A DNA stretch of 19,164 bases from an uncultured Collinsella sp. (GTDB lineage Bacteria > Actinomycetota > Coriobacteriia > Coriobacteriales > Coriobacteriaceae), in NCBI GenBank assembly GCA_902491415.1, contig CABUHP010000008.1, forward strand, positions 1 through 19,164, given 5' to 3'. Under the pieces are notes generated by a model. It made no database searches. It was not told where the DNA came from and saw nothing but the letters and a program-made list of their open reading frames with translations. The number at the start of each line of letters is the position of its first letter. Positions within the stretch are counted from its first letter, which is position 1. This document shows, piece after piece, positions 1 to 14,769 of the stretch. A program made the position numbers and the translations under genes.

Positions 1-1426
1 ACTCGCGGAGCAGGCGGTCGACGATGATCTCGAGGTGCAGCTCGCCCATGCCGGCGATGATGGTCTGACCGGTCTCGTGGTTGGTGGACACCTGGAAGGT
101 CGGGTCCTCCTCGGCGAGCTTGGTCAGAGCAAGGGACATCTTGTCCTGCTCGGCCTTGGTCTTGGGCTCGATGGCAACGTCGATAACGGGCTTAGCGAAC
201 TCGATCTTCTCGAGGACGATCTCCTTGCCCTCGGCGCACAGGGTGTCACCGGTGGTGGAGTTCTTGAAGCCGACGCAAGCGACGATGTCGCCGGCGGCAG
301 CGTCGTCACGGTCGATACGCTCTGCGGCGTTCATCTCGAGGATGCGGCCGAGGCGCTCGCGCTGACCGTTGGAAGCGTTGACCACGTAGGAGCCGGACTC
401 GGCGCGGCCGGAGTAAACGCGGACATAGGTGAGCTTACCGACGAACGGGTCGGTCATGATCTTGAAGACCAGGCCGGAGAAGGGCTCGTCGAAGGAAGGA
501 TGACGCTGGATCTCCTCGCCGGTGTCCGGATCGGTACCGGTGACGGCCTCGACGTCGAGCGGGCTGGGCAGGTAGTCGACGACAGCGTCGAGCAGCTCCT
601 GAACGCCCTTGTTCTTGTAGGCGGAGCCCACGAAGACGAGGTTGAGCTCGTTGGCCAGAACGCCCTTGCGCAGAGCGGCCTTGAGCTCCTCGACGGTGAA
701 GTCCTCCTCCATGAGGATCTTCTCCATGAGCTCGTCGTCAAAGCTGGCAGCAGCGTCAAGGAGCTCCTCGCGCTTGGTGGCAGCGATGTCGGCAAACTCA
801 GCCGGGATCTCGTCCATCGGCTCGGGGTAGGTCATGCCCTTCTCGTCGGCCTTGAAGTCCCATGCAGTCATGGTGACCAGGTCGATGACGCCCCAGAAGT
901 TGTCCTCGGCGCCCATCGGGACCTGAGCGGCCACGGCGTTAGCGTCGAGACGATCCTTCATGGTCTCGATAGCGTTGAAGAAGTCAGCGCCCACGCGGTC
1001 ATACTTGTTGATGAAGGCGATGCGGGGGACGTTGAAGGTAGAAGCCTGACGCCAAACGGTCTCAGACTGGGGCTGAACGCCGGCAACGGCGTCGAAGACG
1101 GCGACAGCGCCATCGAGGACGCGCAGGCAGCGCTCGACCTCGGCGGTGAAGTCAACGTGGCCCGGGGTGTCGATGATCTGGATGCGGTAGTCCTTACCGT
1201 CCTTGTTCCAGAAGCACGTGGTAGCAGCGGAGGTAATGGTTACGCCGCGCTCCTGCTCCTGAACCATCCAGTCCATGGTGGCAGCGCCCTCATGGACCTC
1301 ACCGATCTTGTGGGTCTTACCGGTGTAGTAAAGAATACGCTCGGTCGTGGTGGTCTTACCGGCATCGATGTGGGCCATGATGCCGATGTTACGGGTATCG
1401 GAAAGCTTGTACTTAGGCTTAGCCAT
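1..1426 (-). CDS. fusA: Elongation factor G, N-terminal 475 codons (3' end outside window)
   Basis: Encodes the ribosomal translocase EF-G, a GTPase that moves tRNA-mRNA after peptide bond formation and acts with RRF in ribosome recycling. The protein begins [16 protein letters not shown]. It then shows G1 (AHIDAGKTT, about residues 18-26), the switch I motif RGVTIT and G3 (DTPGH), the classical translational GTPase signature. About 475 of the usual roughly 700 codons are present, and the rest lies beyond base 1. The ATG at 1426-1424 is preceded by AAGGAAC at a normal distance. It starts 19 bp after the rpsG stop and is the third gene of the rpsL-rpsG-fusA (str) operon. The reverse strand is open almost throughout, a codon-bias effect also seen in rpoBC. 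Identification is certain. Confidence 0.97.
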   Translation of the reverse strand, partial: MAKPKYKLSDTRNIGIMAHIDAGKTTTTERILYYTGKTHKIGEVHEGAATMDWMVQEQERGVTITSAATTCFWNKDGKDYRIQIIDTPGHVDFTAEVERCLRVLDGAVAVFDAVAGVQPQSETVWRQASTFNVPRIAFINKYDRVGADFFNAIETMKDRLDANAVAAQVPMGAEDNFWGVIDLVTMTAWDFKADEKGMTYPEPMDEIPAEFADIAATKREELLDAAASFDDELMEKILMEEDFTVEELKAALRKGVLANELNLVFVGSAYKNKGVQELLDAVVDYLPSPLDVEAVTGTDPDTGEEIQRHPSFDEPFSGLVFKIMTDPFVGKLTYVRVYSGRAESGSYVVNASNGQRERLGRILEMNAAERIDRDDAAAGDIVACVGFKNSTTGDTLCAEGKEIVLEKIEFAKPVIDVAIEPKTKAEQDKMSLALTKLAEEDPTFQVSTNHETGQTIIAGMGELHLEIIVDRLLRE

Positions 1427-1445
1427 GTTAGTTCCTTACCTTAAC

Positions 1446-1919
1446 TTACCAACGATAGTGAGAGAACGCGCGGTTGGCCTCGGCCATCTTGAAGACGTCC
1501 TCACGCTTCTTGACGGAAGCGCCCAGGCCGTTGGAGGCGTCGAGGATCTCGTTGGCGAGACGCTCGGCCATGGTCTTCTCCTTGCGAGCGCGGGAGAAGT
1601 TGACGATCCAGCGGATACCCAGAGCGGTGGAACGACGGGAGTTGACCTCCATCGGGACCTGATAGGTAGCGCCACCGACACGCTTGGGCTTAACCTCGAG
1701 CGTGGGCTTGACGTTGTCCATAGCCTTCTTGAAGGTAGCGAGAGCGTCGCCACCCTCGGACTTCTCGGCAACGATCTCGAAAGCGGTGTAAACGATGCGC
1801 TCAGCGGTGGCCTTCTTGCCGTCAAGAAGGACCTTGTTGATGAGCTGAGTCACCAGGCGGTTGTTGTAAACGGCGTCAGGCTGAACCTCACGACGATTAG
1901 CTGCTGCACGACGCGGCAT
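1446..1919 (-). CDS. rpsG: 30S ribosomal protein S7
   Basis: S7 is a primary assembly protein that nucleates folding of the 3' major domain (head) of 16S rRNA and lies near the E and P sites. The product is 157 residues, close to the usual 156. It starts [15 protein letters not shown] and ends FSHYRW, with the conserved [11 protein letters not shown] and [15 protein letters not shown] segments about two thirds along. The ATG is preceded by GGAG. It lies 74 bp after rpsL and 19 bp before fusA. In E. coli S7 represses translation by binding the rpsL-rpsG spacer. The spacer here has an imperfect CCGTG/CACGG stem, so similar control is possible but not shown. Confidence 0.97.
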   Translation of the reverse strand: MPRRAAANRREVQPDAVYNNRLVTQLINKVLLDGKKATAERIVYTAFEIVAEKSEGGDALATFKKAMDNVKPTLEVKPKRVGGATYQVPMEVNSRRSTALGIRWIVNFSRARKEKTMAERLANEILDASNGLGASVKKREDVFKMAEANRAFSHYRW

Positions 1920-1993
1920 GTGAAATCTCCTTAAGTGTCTACCGTGCGGCGCTCAAGACGGCACACGGCGAAAGTATCAAAACGTTATCTGGC

Positions 1994-2371
1994 TTATTTA
2001 GCCTTGGGGCGCTTAGCACCGTACTTGGAACGGGCCTGCATACGGTTCTGGACCGGAGCAGCGTCGTAGGCGCCACGGATGACGTGATAACGGACACCAG
2101 GGAGGTCACGGACACGACCGCCGCGGACGAGCACGATGGAGTGCTCCTGCAGGTTGTGGCCCTCACCCGGGATGTAAGCAGTAACTTCGATGCCGTTGAC
2201 GAGGCGAACACGGGCAACCTTACGAAGAGCCGAGTTCGGCTTCTTGGGGCTCGTGGTGAAGACGCGGGTGCACACGCCGCGCTTCTGGGAGTTGTGCTGC
2301 AGAGCAGCGTTCTTGGACTTCTTGGGCACGGAACGACGGCCCTGGCGAACCAGCTGGTTAATAGTAGGCAA
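1994..2371 (-). CDS. rpsL: 30S ribosomal protein S12 (natural Arg88)
   Basis: S12 lies at the decoding centre, controls translational fidelity and is the classical streptomycin target protein. The 125-residue product contains [21 protein letters not shown] (residues 31-51, cited here by its ends) and [13 protein letters not shown]. Lys43 is the sensitive-type residue. The residue corresponding to Lys88 of M. tuberculosis (Lys87 of E. coli) is Arg88, coded CGT at 2110-2108; see findings. The start is TTG at 2371-2369, chosen because AAGGAG sits 6 nt upstream and the protein then begins with the conserved [13 protein letters not shown]. It is the first gene of the str operon, behind a predicted sigma-A promoter at 2465-2493 with a leader of about 87 nt. 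Confidence 0.97.
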   Translation of the reverse strand: MPTINQLVRQGRRSVPKKSKNAALQHNSQKRGVCTRVFTTSPKKPNSALRKVARVRLVNGIEVTAYIPGEGHNLQEHSIVLVRGGRVRDLPGVRYHVIRGAYDAAPVQNRMQARSKYGAKRPKAK

Positions 2372-2464
2372 AGCGTACTCCTTCTCGAATGATTCCAGCT
2401 TTCTGTAAAGTGCAACGGCTTGAATCGAGGGGTCAGCATCCCCCTACGAAACACGCAGTTCGAT

Positions 2465-2493
2465 AGGATACGTGGCGTTAGCTGTGCCGTCAA
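2465..2493 (-). promoter_or_regulatory. Predicted sigma-A promoter of rpsL-rpsG-fusA
   Basis: On the minus strand TTGACG (-35) and TATCCT (-10) are separated by 17 bp. Transcription would start near 2458 and give a leader of about 87 nt with a small AGGGG/CCCCT hairpin before the AAGGAG ribosome site. It lies just downstream of an intrinsic terminator at 2547-2584, so the operon is likely expressed on its own. The -35 box is strong and the -10 box moderate. Confidence 0.6.
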
Positions 2494-2546
2494 CAGACCA
2501 CGCCGCCGGGCGTATCCCAAAATTGGCACATTTCCGCAAAGCCTAC

Positions 2547-2584
2547 ACAAAAGGAATCCCCTCCTGTGCGCGGGGGCGGATTCC
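2547..2584 (-). terminator. Intrinsic terminator upstream of the rpsL promoter
   Basis: Minus-strand stem GGAATCC plus a GC-rich continuation pairs with GGGGATTCC. That gives about 12 bp with one bulge and a 7-nt loop, followed by TTTTGTG. It would stop read-through from the sigma/anti-sigma side before the rpsL promoter. Confidence 0.6.
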
Positions 2585-2588
2585 CGGG

Positions 2589-2705
2589 CCGGGCGGCACA
2601 GGGGTTAAGTTTGCTGCTCTACAGTCCTGGCTCGCACGGAGGCCACATTAAGTGGCCTCCGGCTCGTGCGGAACTCGCGACAAACTTAACCCCTGTGCCG
2701 CCCGG
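2589..2705. repeat. Structured long-hairpin element, copy 1
   Basis: Perfect 25-bp inverted repeats (2589-2613 and 2681-2705) enclose 67 nt. The middle carries GTCCTGGCTCGCACG, then a 9-bp stem (2638-2646 with 2652-2660) with the loop ATTAA, then CGGCTCGTGCGGAA. CGCAC can also pair with GTGCG outside the inner stem, leaving GGCTC bulged. The same core recurs at 15676-15802, where the inner stem differs by compensatory changes and the outer arms are unrelated. There is no U-tract on either side, so it is not a standard terminator. It could be a folded RNA, a REP-like DNA hairpin or an insertion-derived foldback. The function is unknown. Confidence 0.8.
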
Positions 2706-3007
2706 GCATCCGACGTGCTCGTCGGGGCAACGTTACCTGCCAAAAAGGGACAGGTTTATTTTGGTCGGTTTTATCTGGGGAAACGTCGCGCTCCAACGGT
2801 GATCTGCTCTCACCTGTCGCATGGAAATCGGCGGCGGTTTCGGAAGTATGCGGCAAATTCTGGACCCGCCGAGCGCACCGGGGTTTTGCGATAATAAACC
2901 CGCAGGTAGAGCGCTTGAGCATATACGGTGTGGTCGACCCATCAAGATTTTGCCGCATACTTCAGGAATGCAGGCGAATATCGTGCGGTCTAACCGCCCA
3001 TTTACCG
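2706..3007. other. Non-coding stretch between element copy 1 and the anti-sigma gene terminator
   Basis: About 300 bp with no convincing gene. Short open frames here (up to 90 codons) lack ribosome sites, recognisable motifs and coding-type composition. The stretch is less GC-rich than its neighbours and contains the 121-bp inverted-repeat unit described separately (2843-2963), with a smaller GGGTTT/AAACCC hairpin inside it. I see nothing else I can support. Confidence 0.6.
2843..2963. repeat. 121-bp unit bounded by 15-bp perfect inverted repeats
   Basis: GAAGTATGCGGCAAA at 2843-2857 is matched by its exact reverse complement at 2949-2963. The 91 nt between contain a GGGTTT/AAACCC hairpin and no gene. 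Size and symmetry resemble a miniature inverted-repeat element. I do not see a clear target-site duplication, so mobility is inference. It could also be a long-range stem in a transcript or a paired protein-binding site. Confidence 0.55.
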
Positions 3008-3041
3008 CAAAGAAGGCCGCTTCCCCTAGTAGAAAGCGGCC
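3008..3041 (-). terminator. Likely terminator of the sigma/anti-sigma operon
   Basis: Minus strand: GGCCGCTT (3041-3034) pairs with AAGCGGCC (3022-3015) around an 11-nt loop, followed by TTCTTTG. It begins 8 bp after the anti-sigma stop codon. The T-tract is interrupted, so strength is moderate. Confidence 0.6.
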
Positions 3042-3048
3042 CCAAATC

Positions 3049-4125
3049 TTACGAATAGACGATGGTAAAGGGTTCCGACGTTTCGGCGCCCCCTGTTGAA
3101 GTGCAGCGTGTGCCTTCGAGCGTTACTGAAACCACTTGGTCGACATCAATCAACTTCGTTGGCACCCAAATGTTCTCTCCGCTATTGCGTCCCATCGAAA
3201 CATAGAAATTGTACGCCCCTGCGTCGTCATCTTCGATAATCTGCTCTGACCCATCCTTGTAGGTGACGGTCAGTTTATGATCAACTGCTTCATAGCCCAG
3301 ATCATCGATGTGCGTCTGGATGGAAAACGGACTGATCTCGAGAGGCGAGTCATCGGAGCGGAGTTCTTTTGTATCGACGTGCGCTCCGACGTTAAACTCT
3401 GGCGTCGATACCTCGATCACCTTCGCATCCTCACCTTTGCCCTCCGTCCAACTGATATTCCAGGTGACCGCATGTCGTAAATCTCGATCGCGATTCCAAG
3501 ATGCAAAGTACATCGTGCCGTTAATGACCGTGTCGCTTGATGTGTCTTTATCAATGGTGCAGCGTGTATCAGCCCATTCCTCGCCGAAGTTCATGCTGGG
3601 TGTACTGACGCCCCCTTCTTCTTCACCATAGAGAACAAGTTCGCCAAGCTCTGCCGCCGGCCTGTAGTAGTTAACGCCATTCGGATTGGACAATGTAAAC
3701 GTCACAGCACCGCAACCGTTCTCGTCGATTGCCATCTCATGAATGTCGAGCGTATAGCCGTTGCCCTCGACGGACAGATTGACCTTCTGGACTGCACCCT
3801 CCAGGCTTTGGGGCGCGATACCATCACCAAACTCTCTGGTGTAGGTATATTTCGTCCCCGACGAGCCGCCATTTGTCCAGGTAACGGACTCTCCGTTGCC
3901 ATGGTTTCCCCAGGCAGAGGCAAAATAACTGGAATTGACAACAGCGTAGGCGACCCCTCCGGTCGCCAGCACTCCGGCAAGACATCCGATTACGGCAACA
4001 TACAGAGGCTTCGCGTGACCCTTTCGGCGAAGCGGCTCACCAGCAGCGGCATAAAGAACACGGTCAGCAAGATCGCTATCGGCTTGGACGGACTCGAAGG
4101 CCTGCTTGATTTGATTGGATTTCAC
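3049..4125 (-). CDS. Membrane-anchored DUF4179-like protein, putative anti-sigma factor
   Basis: A 358-residue single-pass membrane protein. Residues 1-40 are a short, charged cytoplasmic part. Residues 41-63 (starting LYVAVIGCLAGVL) form one transmembrane helix. The remaining roughly 295 residues, rich in Thr, Ser, Asn, Gly and acidic residues with beta-type patterning, would be outside. The arrangement matches DUF4179-type proteins that follow ECF sigma genes and are thought to hold the sigma at the membrane. I see no zinc-binding HxxxCxxC motif of ZAS anti-sigmas. The start is GTG at 4125-4123, behind GAGGAGGG. It overlaps the sigma gene by 50 bp, which implies translational coupling. The ligand or stress sensed outside is unknown. 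Family assignment is moderate and the anti-sigma role is inferred from context. Confidence 0.7.
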   Translation of the reverse strand: MKSNQIKQAFESVQADSDLADRVLYAAAGEPLRRKGHAKPLYVAVIGCLAGVLATGGVAYAVVNSSYFASAWGNHGNGESVTWTNGGSSGTKYTYTREFGDGIAPQSLEGAVQKVNLSVEGNGYTLDIHEMAIDENGCGAVTFTLSNPNGVNYYRPAAELGELVLYGEEEGGVSTPSMNFGEEWADTRCTIDKDTSSDTVINGTMYFASWNRDRDLRHAVTWNISWTEGKGEDAKVIEVSTPEFNVGAHVDTKELRSDDSPLEISPFSIQTHIDDLGYEAVDHKLTVTYKDGSEQIIEDDDAGAYNFYVSMGRNSGENIWVPTKLIDVDQVVSVTLEGTRCTSTGGAETSEPFTIVYS

Positions 4126-4594
4126 GGTCGCCCTCCTCTAGGATGAACTTGAGCTTCGATCTGCCGCGAGCCAAACGCGTTCGAACAGTCGCGGCTGGCA
4201 CATGCAATAACTCGGCAATCTCTGAGGTCGAAAAGCCCAGATAGTAATAGAGCATGATGGGAACACGGAATCGTTCCGGAAGTCGCATAACGTCTGACAG
4301 GACCGCCTTGGTCTCCTCCTGCGCCGTCGAAAGCGAATCGGCCAGGTTCTCAATATCCTCCACACGCCTCCATGGCTTTCGAAAGAGAGATTTGCATTCA
4401 TTGATCGTGACCCGGATAAGCCATCGACGAAGATGTTCCCAGCTTTCAAATTGCGCATCGCTTTTGAGTAACTTCAGAAAGACGTCTTGAGCGACATCGT
4501 CGGCATCGGCACGATCGCGCAGATACGTCAATGCGATTCGAAACACGACATCCCGGTGATCCTCGACTGCCTGTCTAAATGTTTGTTCTTCCAT
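4076..4594 (-). CDS. ECF-type RNA polymerase sigma factor
   Basis: A 172-residue sigma-70 family protein of the extracytoplasmic-function group, with only regions 2 and 4. Region 2 (about residues 10-78) includes RDRADADDVAQDVFLKLL (2.2 core-binding helix) and the RRWLIRVTINECKSLFRK region (2.3/2.4). Region 4 (about 104-155) includes LPERFRVPIMLYYYLGFSTS and a helix-turn-helix LLHVPAATVRTRLARGRSKL for -35 binding. ATG at 4594-4592 is chosen because GGGAGG lies 5 nt upstream and the protein then starts at the family's usual point. The open frame extends further upstream, but that part has no sigma similarity. It overlaps the membrane protein gene downstream. A sigma-W-like promoter (4643-4671) suggests it activates itself. 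Its place between rpoC and rpsL is unusual. Confidence 0.92.
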   Translation of the reverse strand: MEEQTFRQAVEDHRDVVFRIALTYLRDRADADDVAQDVFLKLLKSDAQFESWEHLRRWLIRVTINECKSLFRKPWRRVEDIENLADSLSTAQEETKAVLSDVMRLPERFRVPIMLYYYLGFSTSEIAELLHVPAATVRTRLARGRSKLKFILEEGDREIQSNQAGLRVRPSR

Positions 4595-4642
4595 AATCAC
4601 CTCCCGGTGACGGTAATGGTTCTTGATGAGGCCCTCACCATA

Positions 4643-4671
4643 GATACGCTTTGACCAAACGGAATGTTTCA
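4643..4671 (-). promoter_or_regulatory. Predicted ECF-type autoregulatory promoter
   Basis: Minus strand TGAAAC, 17 bp, CGTATC. This matches the TGAAAC-N16/17-CGTA/CGTC pattern of B. subtilis sigma-W/M/V promoters. Start would be near 4636, about 40 nt before the sigma ATG. Two T-tracts (minus strand; A runs at 4684-4688 and 4695-4699 on plus), spaced 11 bp apart, lie just upstream like an UP element. Confidence 0.65.
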
Positions 4672-4790
4672 AATTCAAGCAGGAAAAACCTACCAAAAAT
4701 AGCCTGCCCCTTATTGACAAGGGATCAACGGAACGCAACAGGTTGAGCATACGCAAGCGAGCGGTCCCCAGAGCGTACAAGGTGGCATGA

Positions 4791-4831
4791 AAAAGGCAGG
4801 GCATTGACCTTTTGGTCATGCCCTGCCTTTT
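4791..4831 (-). terminator. Terminator of rpoBC (nearly symmetric)
   Basis: AAAAGGCAGGGCAT pairs with ATGCCCTGCCTTTT and the stem continues with GACC/GGTC around a TTTT loop (AAAA on the minus strand), with one unpaired base. On the minus strand it ends in a T-run, so it stops transcription about 75 nt after rpoC. A run of T on the other side means it could also work in reverse. A second perfect 9-bp hairpin without T-tract lies right after the rpoC stop (4877-4898). Confidence 0.85.
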
Positions 4832-4876
4832 GAATGACAGATTGTAGCTCTGGGGGCCGCGCAGCGACGGAGGTCG

Positions 4877-4898
4877 CCGCCGTTCGTTAGAACGGCGG
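4877..4898 (-). other. Perfect 9-bp stem-loop just after the rpoC stop
   Basis: CCGCCGTTC, loop of 4, GAACGGCGG. It begins 6 nt past the stop codon on the transcript and has no U-tract. It could protect the 3' end or fold together with the terminator at 4791-4831. Confidence 0.5.
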
Positions 4899-4904
4899 AA
4901 CTAG

Positions 4905-9383
<4,479 letters not shown>

Positions 9384-9389
9384 AGTCAA

Positions 9390-12881
<3,492 letters not shown>

Positions 12882-12954
12882 CAGGTTTTTCCTCCTTCAC
12901 GGAAATGCTCGGTGGGTTGGCGAGGCATAGCTTCGCCAGTTATCGCAACCTAAT

Positions 12955-12982
12955 AGTTTATCAGGTACCGACCGTTGGGCAA
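12955..12982 (-). promoter_or_regulatory. Possible sigma-A promoter of rpoBC
   Basis: Minus strand TTGCCC, 16 bp, TAAACT. Start would be near 12948, about 65 nt before the rpoB GTG. AT-rich tracts (GAAAAACTTTG, CCAAAAACTC) lie just upstream. The boxes are each 4 of 6, so this is a moderate candidate. The terminators after rplL and galU make a local promoter necessary. Confidence 0.45.
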
Positions 12983-13059
12983 GAAAAGCCTTGACGCGAT
13001 TGAGTTTTTGGAGTAGCAAAGTTTTTCGACAGAAAACACGCAGGTAGATGTATGTGTAT

Positions 13060-13073
13060 CGAACATCTGTTCA
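13060..13073. promoter_or_regulatory. LexA/SOS-box-like site upstream of rpoBC
   Basis: CGAACATCTGTTCA matches the Gram-positive LexA consensus CGAAC-N4-GTTCG with one mismatch. Part of it (TCTGTTCA, 13066-13073) is repeated inverted at 13085-13092. It lies about 80 bp upstream of the predicted -35 box. It could be chance in an AT-rich spacer. Confidence 0.3.
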
Positions 13074-13113
13074 TATATTTTCTGTGAACAGAGAGCCGGC
13101 AATCGCAGCTCTT

Positions 13114-13148
13114 ATAAAAAACGGGCGCGAACCGAGGTCCGCGCCCGT
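13114..13148 (-). terminator. Intrinsic terminator of galU
   Basis: Minus strand: ACGGGCGCG pairs with CGCGCCCGT (9 bp perfect, 10-nt loop), followed by a run of six T. It starts about 20 nt after the galU stop. It separates galU from rpoB. Confidence 0.9.
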
Positions 13149-13168
13149 AAATGTCGATGCCCGAAGGC

Positions 13169-14077
13169 TTACTTGCGCATCAATCCGCCGCGCTCGTCGA
13201 TGGCATCCCAGAAGGCATCGGCAAAGCGGGGGTCGCTTGCGGCCATGAGGGCGTTGGTGGCCATCCAGCCAGAGGGAGTGCCGGTGTCGTAGCCCGACAG
13301 CGGGTCAATGACGACGGCATACATGGCCTCGCGGTCGAGCGAACGGGCCATGGCGTCGGTGAGCTGGATCTCGCCGCCCTTGCCGGCCTGCTGATCTGCC
13401 AGCAGGTCCATGACCAGCGGGCTCAGCAGGTAGCGACCGACGATGTACAGATTGGACGGAGCCGCCTCGGGAGCGGGCTTCTCGACCAGACCGCCGATGC
13501 GCCAGACAGCGCCCGGCTCTGCATCGGCAACGTCCTCGGCACCCTCGAGCGAACCGACGCGCTCACCGGCGATAACGCCGTAGCGGCTGACTTCCTCGGG
13601 CGAGCAAGCAGCGACGGCGATAACCGAAGCGCCACCGTGCTCCTTGGAAACGGCGAGCATCTTGTCGCAGATGTCGCGATTAGGCACAACGTAGTCGCCC
13701 AGAAGAACCAGGAAGTTCTCCCCTGCCACGGCGTCGGCGGCAGAGCGAATAGCATGGCCGAGGCCCTTGGGCTCGTACTGATAACGGAAGTCGACCGGCA
13801 TACCGCCCGCATGGGCGACGGCATCGGCATAGGCGTTCTTGCCGCGCTCGCGCAGCAGGTTCTCGAGCGAGCGATCGGGCTGGAAGTAATTCAGTAGCTC
13901 GGGCTTACCGGGAGAAGTAACGATGATGGCATCGTCGACCTCCTCGGGATCGAGCGCCTCCTCGACGACGTACTGAATGACGGGCTTGTCGAGCACCGGC
14001 AGCATCTCTTTGGGCGTGCACTTGGTGCCAGGCAGAAAACGCGTGCCAAGACCGGCGGCGGGGATGATTGCCTTCAT
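13169..14077 (-). CDS. galU: UTP-glucose-1-phosphate uridylyltransferase
   Basis: Makes UDP-glucose from UTP and glucose-1-phosphate (EC 2.7.7.9), the sugar donor for envelope polysaccharides, glycolipids and galactose use. 302 residues, normal for the family. The nucleotidyltransferase signature GLGTRFLPGTKCTPKE is at residues 9-24, and YEPKGLGHAI, LVLLGDYVVP and SGYDTGTPSGW follow in the usual order. ATG at 14077 is chosen over an upstream in-frame start because the protein then begins MKAIIPAAGLGTRF, with AAAGGA 12-16 nt upstream. The gene sits between rplL and rpoB, where the two are joined in most bacteria. It has its own promoter candidate and terminator. A glucose-1-phosphate thymidylyltransferase is unlikely given the galU-type signature. 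Confidence 0.95.
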   Translation of the reverse strand: MKAIIPAAGLGTRFLPGTKCTPKEMLPVLDKPVIQYVVEEALDPEEVDDAIIVTSPGKPELLNYFQPDRSLENLLRERGKNAYADAVAHAGGMPVDFRYQYEPKGLGHAIRSAADAVAGENFLVLLGDYVVPNRDICDKMLAVSKEHGGASVIAVAACSPEEVSRYGVIAGERVGSLEGAEDVADAEPGAVWRIGGLVEKPAPEAAPSNLYIVGRYLLSPLVMDLLADQQAGKGGEIQLTDAMARSLDREAMYAVVIDPLSGYDTGTPSGWMATNALMAASDPRFADAFWDAIDERGGLMRK

Positions 14078-14173
14078 GTTATTCAAAGATCCTTTCGCAG
14101 GCGCAAAAGCGCCCCATGCGTGCGGCACACAGCCGCAGACCAAATTGCGATACCTAAGCATCTTACCGCTGGA

Positions 14174-14201
14174 ACTATATGTCGCTACAAGGCAGAGACA
14201 A
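14174..14201 (-). promoter_or_regulatory. Predicted sigma-A promoter of galU
   Basis: Minus strand TTGTCT, 16 bp, TATAGT (5 of 6 at -10). Start near 14166 gives a leader of about 90 nt with GCGGC/GCCGC and GGCGC/GCGCC hairpins before the galU ATG. Confidence 0.5.
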
Positions 14202-14324
14202 TTCTTCAGCAGGTCAACGCAAATTATTGCTCGAATGGTGCAATTTTATTGCCCAACGGCAGGGTGCCCGATACGACGCAAATCACAGAACATGGCAGTT
14301 TGAGCTACCGATGTCGAGGGACCG

Positions 14325-14364
14325 AAAAACAAAAAAGACGGGGCTCGCAATGCGAACCCCGTCT
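14325..14364 (-). terminator. Strong intrinsic terminator of rplJ-rplL
   Basis: Minus strand: AGACGGGGTTCGC pairs with GCGAGCCCCGTCT, a 13-bp stem with one T-G wobble and an ATT loop, followed by TTTTTTGTTTTT. It begins 27 nt after the rplL stop. It predicts that rpoBC is not reached by rplJL transcription. Confidence 0.93.
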
Positions 14365-14391
14365 GCAAAGAAATCTGGCGAGAAAGCCTGA

Positions 14392-14769
14392 TTACTTGAG
14401 GGTGACAGCAGCGCCAGCAGCCTCGAGCTTCTCCTTGGCAGCCTCGGCGTCCTCCTTCTTGGCACCCTCGAGAACAGCCTTGGGAGCGCCCTCGACGACC
14501 TCCTTGGCCTCCTTCAGGCCAAGGTTGGTGAGCTCACGGACGGCCTTGATGACCTGGATCTTGTTGTCGCCGAAGCCCTCGAGCACGACGTCAAACTCGG
14601 TCTTCTCCTCGGCCTCAGCAGCGCCAGCAGCGGGAGCGGCGACAACAGCGGCAGGAGCAGCGGCGGAAACGCCGAAGGTGTCCTCGATAGCCTTAACGAG
14701 CTCGGAAGCCTCGAGAAGGGTCATTTCCTTAAGAGCATCGATGATCTCATCGGTGGTAAGCTTAGCCAT
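14392..14769 (-). CDS. rplL: 50S ribosomal protein L7/L12
   Basis: L7/L12 forms the flexible ribosomal stalk that recruits and activates translational GTPases such as EF-G. It is the only ribosomal protein present in four or more copies. 125 residues: N-terminal dimerisation and L10-binding helices ([16 protein letters not shown]), an Ala/Pro-rich hinge (about residues 36-55), and the C-terminal globular domain with [20 protein letters not shown] and [12 protein letters not shown] at 14769 is selected because AAAGGA is 7 nt upstream. An earlier in-frame ATG would add 11 residues foreign to the family. It follows rplJ after a 102-bp spacer with three stem-loops and is closed by a strong terminator. 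Confidence 0.97.
   Translation of the reverse strand: MAKLTTDEIIDALKEMTLLEASELVKAIEDTFGVSAAAPAAVVAAPAAGAAEAEEKTEFDVVLEGFGDNKIQVIKAVRELTNLGLKEAKEVVEGAPKAVLEGAKKEDAEAAKEKLEAAGAAVTLK

Noticed and set aside
35..1444. A 469-codon open frame on the plus strand opposite fusA
   Set aside because: Same cause: it is in antisense codon register with fusA, and the product has the same biased composition and no domain.
2589..2705. CRISPR array or tRNA gene at the palindromic elements
   Set aside because: No direct repeats with spacers and no cloverleaf or CCA end. The symmetry is a single nested hairpin.
2686..2958. Small open frames (62-92 codons) in the 2.4-3.1 kb non-coding region
   Set aside because: No ribosome sites, composition unlike coding sequence, and they run across the inverted repeats. 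I treat the region as non-coding.
4595..4819. Upstream extension of the sigma factor open frame (75 further codons)
   Set aside because: No sigma similarity before MEEQTFRQ. It would cover the predicted promoter and part of the rpoC terminator, and the ATG at 4594 has a strong ribosome site.
13048..13248. Plus-strand 66-codon frame between galU and rpoB
   Set aside because: It runs over the galU terminator and the end of galU, has no ribosome site and has Arg-rich, random-looking composition.
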